The notes beneath the pieces were generated by a model. That model was given only the letters and a program-made list of their open reading frames with translations. It did not search any database and was not told the DNA's origin. Of a stretch of DNA of 7,711 nt, positions 5,445-7,711 are shown one piece after another. Position numbers and translations under genes: made by a program. Source of the DNA: an uncultured Azospirillum sp. (GTDB lineage: Bacteria > Pseudomonadota > Alphaproteobacteria > RF32 > CAG-239); NCBI GenBank assembly GCA_947383875.1, contig CANDEX010000073.1:1-7711 (forward strand), given 5' to 3'. How positions within the stretch are numbered: the stretch's first letter is position 1; every line of letters begins with the position of its first letter.

Positions 5445-7232
5445 ATGATTGAAGACAGAATTCAAATCGACGAAGATATTAAAAAGCTGCCGTTCATTGA
5501 ACATTACAAAAGAATGTGGCCTTTCGTCAAACCTTATGTATTCCGCGCGATTTTGGCGATTTTAATCTGCATTCCCATCGGTGCATTAGATTCCGTGGTC
5601 GCGTTATCTCTCAAACCGTATATGGATATTGTGCTGGTCGATAAAACAGACAGCTCTCCGGCTTATATTCCTCTGCTCATCGTTGCCTTCACTACGGTGC
5701 AGGGATTTTTGAATTATGCCGCAACTTATCTTAATGTTTGGGTCGGCACTCGAATCAATCAGGATTTGAAACGCCATCTATATAAAAAGCTGCTTCATAT
5801 GCAGACATCTTATTATGATCAGCATGATTCAGGTTATGTTATTCAGCGTTTCAGCACAGACTGTGATATTGCTTGCTCAGGGTTGCTTGAAAACCTGAAA
5901 GTTTTTGTTTCGCGCTTTTTCTCCTCTTTATCGCTGATTTGCGTATTAATATATAACTCATGGCAGCTGGCAATCATTGCTGTTGTTATTTTGGGTTGCG
6001 CTCTATTGCCTTTGTCTCAAGTTCGGCGGCGGATTAAGCGTGTGGTTATGGGAAGCGTGGTTGAAGGGGCAAAAATCCTTTCTAATTATACCGAAACCTA
6101 TTCCGGTAACAAAACTATCGCCTCCTATAATTTGCAGGATAAAATTTATAACAAATATGATAATACATTGCGCAATTTGTTTAAATTGACCATTAAAATG
6201 ATTCAAAAAACCGCATGGATGACCCCGGCTTTGCATATTATCGTTTCTATCGGTATCGGTGCGGTTATCGGTTACGGCAGTTATCTGATTGTCAACGGCA
6301 CCATCAGCAGCGGTAACTTCGTTTCATTTATTACGGCTTTGATTTTGCTTTATACGCCAATTAAAAGTATCGGCAAAAACTATAATGCCATGCAGGTTTC
6401 ATTTTTGGCGATTGAACGTCTGGTTGAAATTCTTGACATGGAACCGTCTGTCGCCAACAAACCGAATGCCGTTGCCATGCACAGCGTTCACAAAGACATA
6501 CGCTTTAATCATGTTAATTTTGAATACAAGGAAGGCGTACCGGTCTTAAAAAATATTAATCTGAAAGTAAAGGCCGGATCCACTATCGCTTTAGTCGGTA
6601 ATTCCGGCGGCGGGAAAACAACTATTGTCAACCTCATTCCGCGCTTTTATGATGTTAATCAAGGCAGCATCACCATTGACGGAACAGATATTCGTGACTT
6701 TTCACTGGAAAGCTTGCGTAACAATATTGCTGTTGTTTTTCAGGACAATTTCTTATTCTCAGGCACCATCAGAGATAATATCCTGCTAGGAAAAGAAGAT
6801 GCAACGGATGAGGAAATTGCCGTTGCCGTCAAAATGGCTTGCCTGGATGAATTTATCAATGAGTTGGAAGATGGTTTGGATACCAAAATCGGCGAACGCG
6901 GTTCTCTTTTGTCCGGCGGACAAAGACAGCGTTTGGCAATTGCACGCGCTTTCATTAAAAACGCACCGATTGTTATTCTGGACGAGGCAACTTCTGCTCT
7001 GGATAACAAAGCGGAGGCTGTCGTGCAGAAAGCTATTGACAACCTCATGCAAGACAGAACCGTGTTTGTCATTGCTCACCGCCTGTCAACGGTGCAAAAT
7101 GCGGATAATATCGTCGTTATTAATGATGGCGAAATTATTGAAACAGGAACCCATGAACAGCTGCTGGACATTGAAAACGGAGCCTATCGCGCGTTATATA
7201 ACGCACAATTTAAATCTAAAAAAGCAGCATAA
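5445..7232 (+). CDS. MsbA-like ABC exporter (membrane plus ATPase half-transporter)
   Basis: This 595-residue inner-membrane half-transporter should work as a homodimer, flipping a lipid or similar substrate outward with ATP. The N-terminal half is a type IV exporter domain with six expected helices, seen as hydrophobic stretches at about 33-56, 74-95, 156-188 (a pair) and 260-305 (a pair). The ATPase half is complete: Walker A GNSGGGKTT at 385-393, Q-loop Gln433, signature LSGGQRQR at 489-496, Walker B VILDEA with Asp513 and catalytic Glu514, D-loop SALD ending at Asp520, and H-loop His545. Length and domain order match MsbA, which carries lipid A-core across the inner membrane. Related exporters of drugs or peptides share this layout, so I leave the symbol blank. 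The gene is the last of the plus-strand run and ends three bases before a strong terminator. Confidence 0.93.
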   Translation: MIEDRIQIDEDIKKLPFIEHYKRMWPFVKPYVFRAILAILICIPIGALDSVVALSLKPYMDIVLVDKTDSSPAYIPLLIVAFTTVQGFLNYAATYLNVWVGTRINQDLKRHLYKKLLHMQTSYYDQHDSGYVIQRFSTDCDIACSGLLENLKVFVSRFFSSLSLICVLIYNSWQLAIIAVVILGCALLPLSQVRRRIKRVVMGSVVEGAKILSNYTETYSGNKTIASYNLQDKIYNKYDNTLRNLFKLTIKMIQKTAWMTPALHIIVSIGIGAVIGYGSYLIVNGTISSGNFVSFITALILLYTPIKSIGKNYNAMQVSFLAIERLVEILDMEPSVANKPNAVAMHSVHKDIRFNHVNFEYKEGVPVLKNINLKVKAGSTIALVGNSGGGKTTIVNLIPRFYDVNQGSITIDGTDIRDFSLESLRNNIAVVFQDNFLFSGTIRDNILLGKEDATDEEIAVAVKMACLDEFINELEDGLDTKIGERGSLLSGGQRQRLAIARAFIKNAPIVILDEATSALDNKAEAVVQKAIDNLMQDRTVFVIAHRLSTVQNADNIVVINDGEIIETGTHEQLLDIENGAYRALYNAQFKSKKAA

Positions 7233-7234
7233 AC

Positions 7235-7265
7235 AAAAGCCCCTTGCCAAAGCGAGGGGCTTTTT
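7235..7265 (+). terminator. bidirectional intrinsic terminator
   Basis: A 12-base-pair stem (7235-7246 with 7253-7264, one G-T wobble) carries a six-base loop. On the plus strand it is followed by a T run, ending the ABC transporter transcript. On the minus strand it is followed by TTTTGTTT and lies just beyond the stop of the regulator gene, so it serves both converging genes. Confidence 0.92.
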
Positions 7266-7268
7266 ATT

Positions 7269-7514
7269 TTAAGCAATATCTTCCAGTTCTATTTTGATTT
7301 TGCAGTTGTAAAACCCGGCGAGATAACTGAGCATTCCCCAGTGGATATATGCCTTACCGCTTTCCACCTGGTCAAAATAATGCGGCGAAACATTGACCTT
7401 CATCGCCAGCTCGTCAAGCGTCATCTTTTGCGATAACCGCCGCTCATAGAACTGCCGCCCTAAATATGCAAAGGTTTCCTGATTATTTTTTCTGATTTGT
7501 TTTTTAGTTAACAT
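7269..7514 (-). CDS. small XRE-type helix-turn-helix DNA-binding protein
   Basis: The 81-residue protein is basic at the N-terminus (MLTKKQIRKN). It has an XRE/Cro-like helix-turn-helix at about residues 31-70: MTLDELAMKVNVS, then the recognition helix region PHYFDQVESGKAY, then a helix around WGMLSYLAGFYN. The VESGK motif is typical of this fold. There is no second domain, so it probably binds DNA as a dimer. Its target is unknown; autoregulation is possible. The open frame runs back to 7622, but ATG 7514 is chosen because GGAG lies six bases upstream, whereas ATG 7526 has no ribosome site and the upstream part would cross a terminator hairpin. It stands alone between two terminators. A partner toxin gene is not visible. 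Confidence 0.85.
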   Translation of the reverse strand: MLTKKQIRKNNQETFAYLGRQFYERRLSQKMTLDELAMKVNVSPHYFDQVESGKAYIHWGMLSYLAGFYNCKIKIELEDIA

Positions 7515-7520
7515 TTCCAA

Positions 7521-7524
7521 CTCC
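7521..7524 (-). promoter_or_regulatory. ribosome binding site deciding the start at 7514
   Basis: On the minus strand GGAG is separated by six bases (TTGGAA) from ATG 7514. It makes an 81-residue product more likely than the longer versions starting at 7526 or 7622. Confidence 0.65.
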
Positions 7525-7589
7525 ATTTTTGTTTTGCATACCATTAACCGCATTGCGAAAACGGATGATGACATGAGGTTAAAACAAAA

Positions 7590-7612
7590 CCCCGCTTCAA
7601 AACGAAGCGGGG
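7590..7612 (-). terminator. intrinsic terminator for a leftward transcript from the right
   Basis: CCCCGCTTC (7590-7598) pairs perfectly with GAAGCGGGG (7604-7612) around a five-base loop. On the minus strand the stem is followed by TTTTGTTTT, the right polarity for stopping transcription coming from positions above 7612. On the plus strand no T run follows. Confidence 0.85.
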
Positions 7613-7643
7613 GGAGTTGCAAACTGTGAAAGAACAGTCCGGG

Positions 7644-7711
7644 TTATTCGCGCACAGCCTTATTTCCCCGGCTCCCCTCAAAAGGAGTCGTTCTATTTCT
7701 TTCAGGAGTTT
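7644..7711 (-). CDS. possible C-terminal end of a gene entering from the right (partial)
   Basis: One minus frame is open from the window edge for 21 codons and ends TAA at 7644-7646, giving a polar tail that finishes GNKAVRE. The stop lies about 30 bases before the leftward terminator, which is the normal arrangement for a gene end. The fragment is too short to identify. The stretch also contains short complementary arms (CCGGG with CCCGG, ACTGT with ACAGT), so the end of a structured RNA is an alternative. A plus-strand AGGAG at 7704-7708 could instead serve a gene starting just outside. Confidence 0.3.
   Translation of the reverse strand, partial: TPERNRTTPFEGSRGNKAVRE

Noticed and set aside
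4920..5504. 194-codon minus-strand frame opposite the DUF1294 gene
   Set aside because: The plus strand carries the DUF1294 signature; this frame also runs into the start of the ABC transporter and looks random.
6799..7272. 157-codon plus frame overlapping the end of the ABC transporter
   Set aside because: It is a +1 shadow of the ATPase domain, whose motifs are all intact in the main frame.
7515..7622. Longer N-terminus for the HTH protein starting at 7526 or 7622
   Set aside because: The upstream part would cross a strong terminator hairpin and the good ribosome site is placed for ATG 7514.
1..7711. CRISPR array, tRNA, rRNA, insertion sequence or prophage signals
   Set aside because: I saw no regularly spaced repeats, no tRNA-like T-arm, no transposase or integrase and no terminal inverted repeats.

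Overview
The window reads as ordinary chromosomal DNA from a Gram-negative bacterium with moderate-to-low GC. The signs of an outer membrane are two lipoprotein signal peptides without an inner-membrane retention Asp at +2, a secreted periplasmic-type protein and an MsbA-like lipid exporter. My best guess is an uncultured, possibly host-associated alphaproteobacterium. That is inferred from the overall gene style, not from a marker gene. There is no rRNA, tRNA, insertion sequence, phage module or CRISPR array that I can see.

Layout, left to right. Positions 1-588 are AT-rich and hold no gene I can support. Positions 589-1839 (minus) encode a lipoprotein with an alpha/beta-hydrolase core. A short divergent promoter region (about 1840-1938) separates it from a plus-strand pair: dtd, encoding D-aminoacyl-tRNA deacylase (1939-2382), and, 11 bases later, an all-helical protein of unknown function (2394-3209). 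That second gene runs tail-to-tail into a minus-strand pair, and the coding regions overlap by 44 bases. The minus-strand pair is a small lipoprotein (4254-4775) followed by a secreted two-domain protein (3166-4260), joined by a GTGGTGA stop/start overlap. Both faintly resemble LpoB-type envelope proteins.

From 4944 the plus strand carries a DUF1294 membrane protein and then a complete MsbA-like ABC half-transporter (5445-7232). A strong bidirectional terminator (7235-7265) follows. It also ends a minus-strand gene for an 81-residue helix-turn-helix regulator (7269-7514). Upstream of that gene lies a second hairpin terminator facing leftward (7590-7612). It implies a further leftward transcript entering from beyond the right edge; its last 21 codons may be present at 7644-7711.

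Functionally the window is dominated by the cell envelope: two lipoproteins, a secreted protein, a small membrane protein and a lipid-type exporter. One translation quality-control gene (dtd) sits among them. I do not see a clear new defence or mobile system. The most interesting parts are the paired LpoB-like genes, the homopolymer-dependent tail where they collide with the dtd operon, and the lipoprotein hydrolase.
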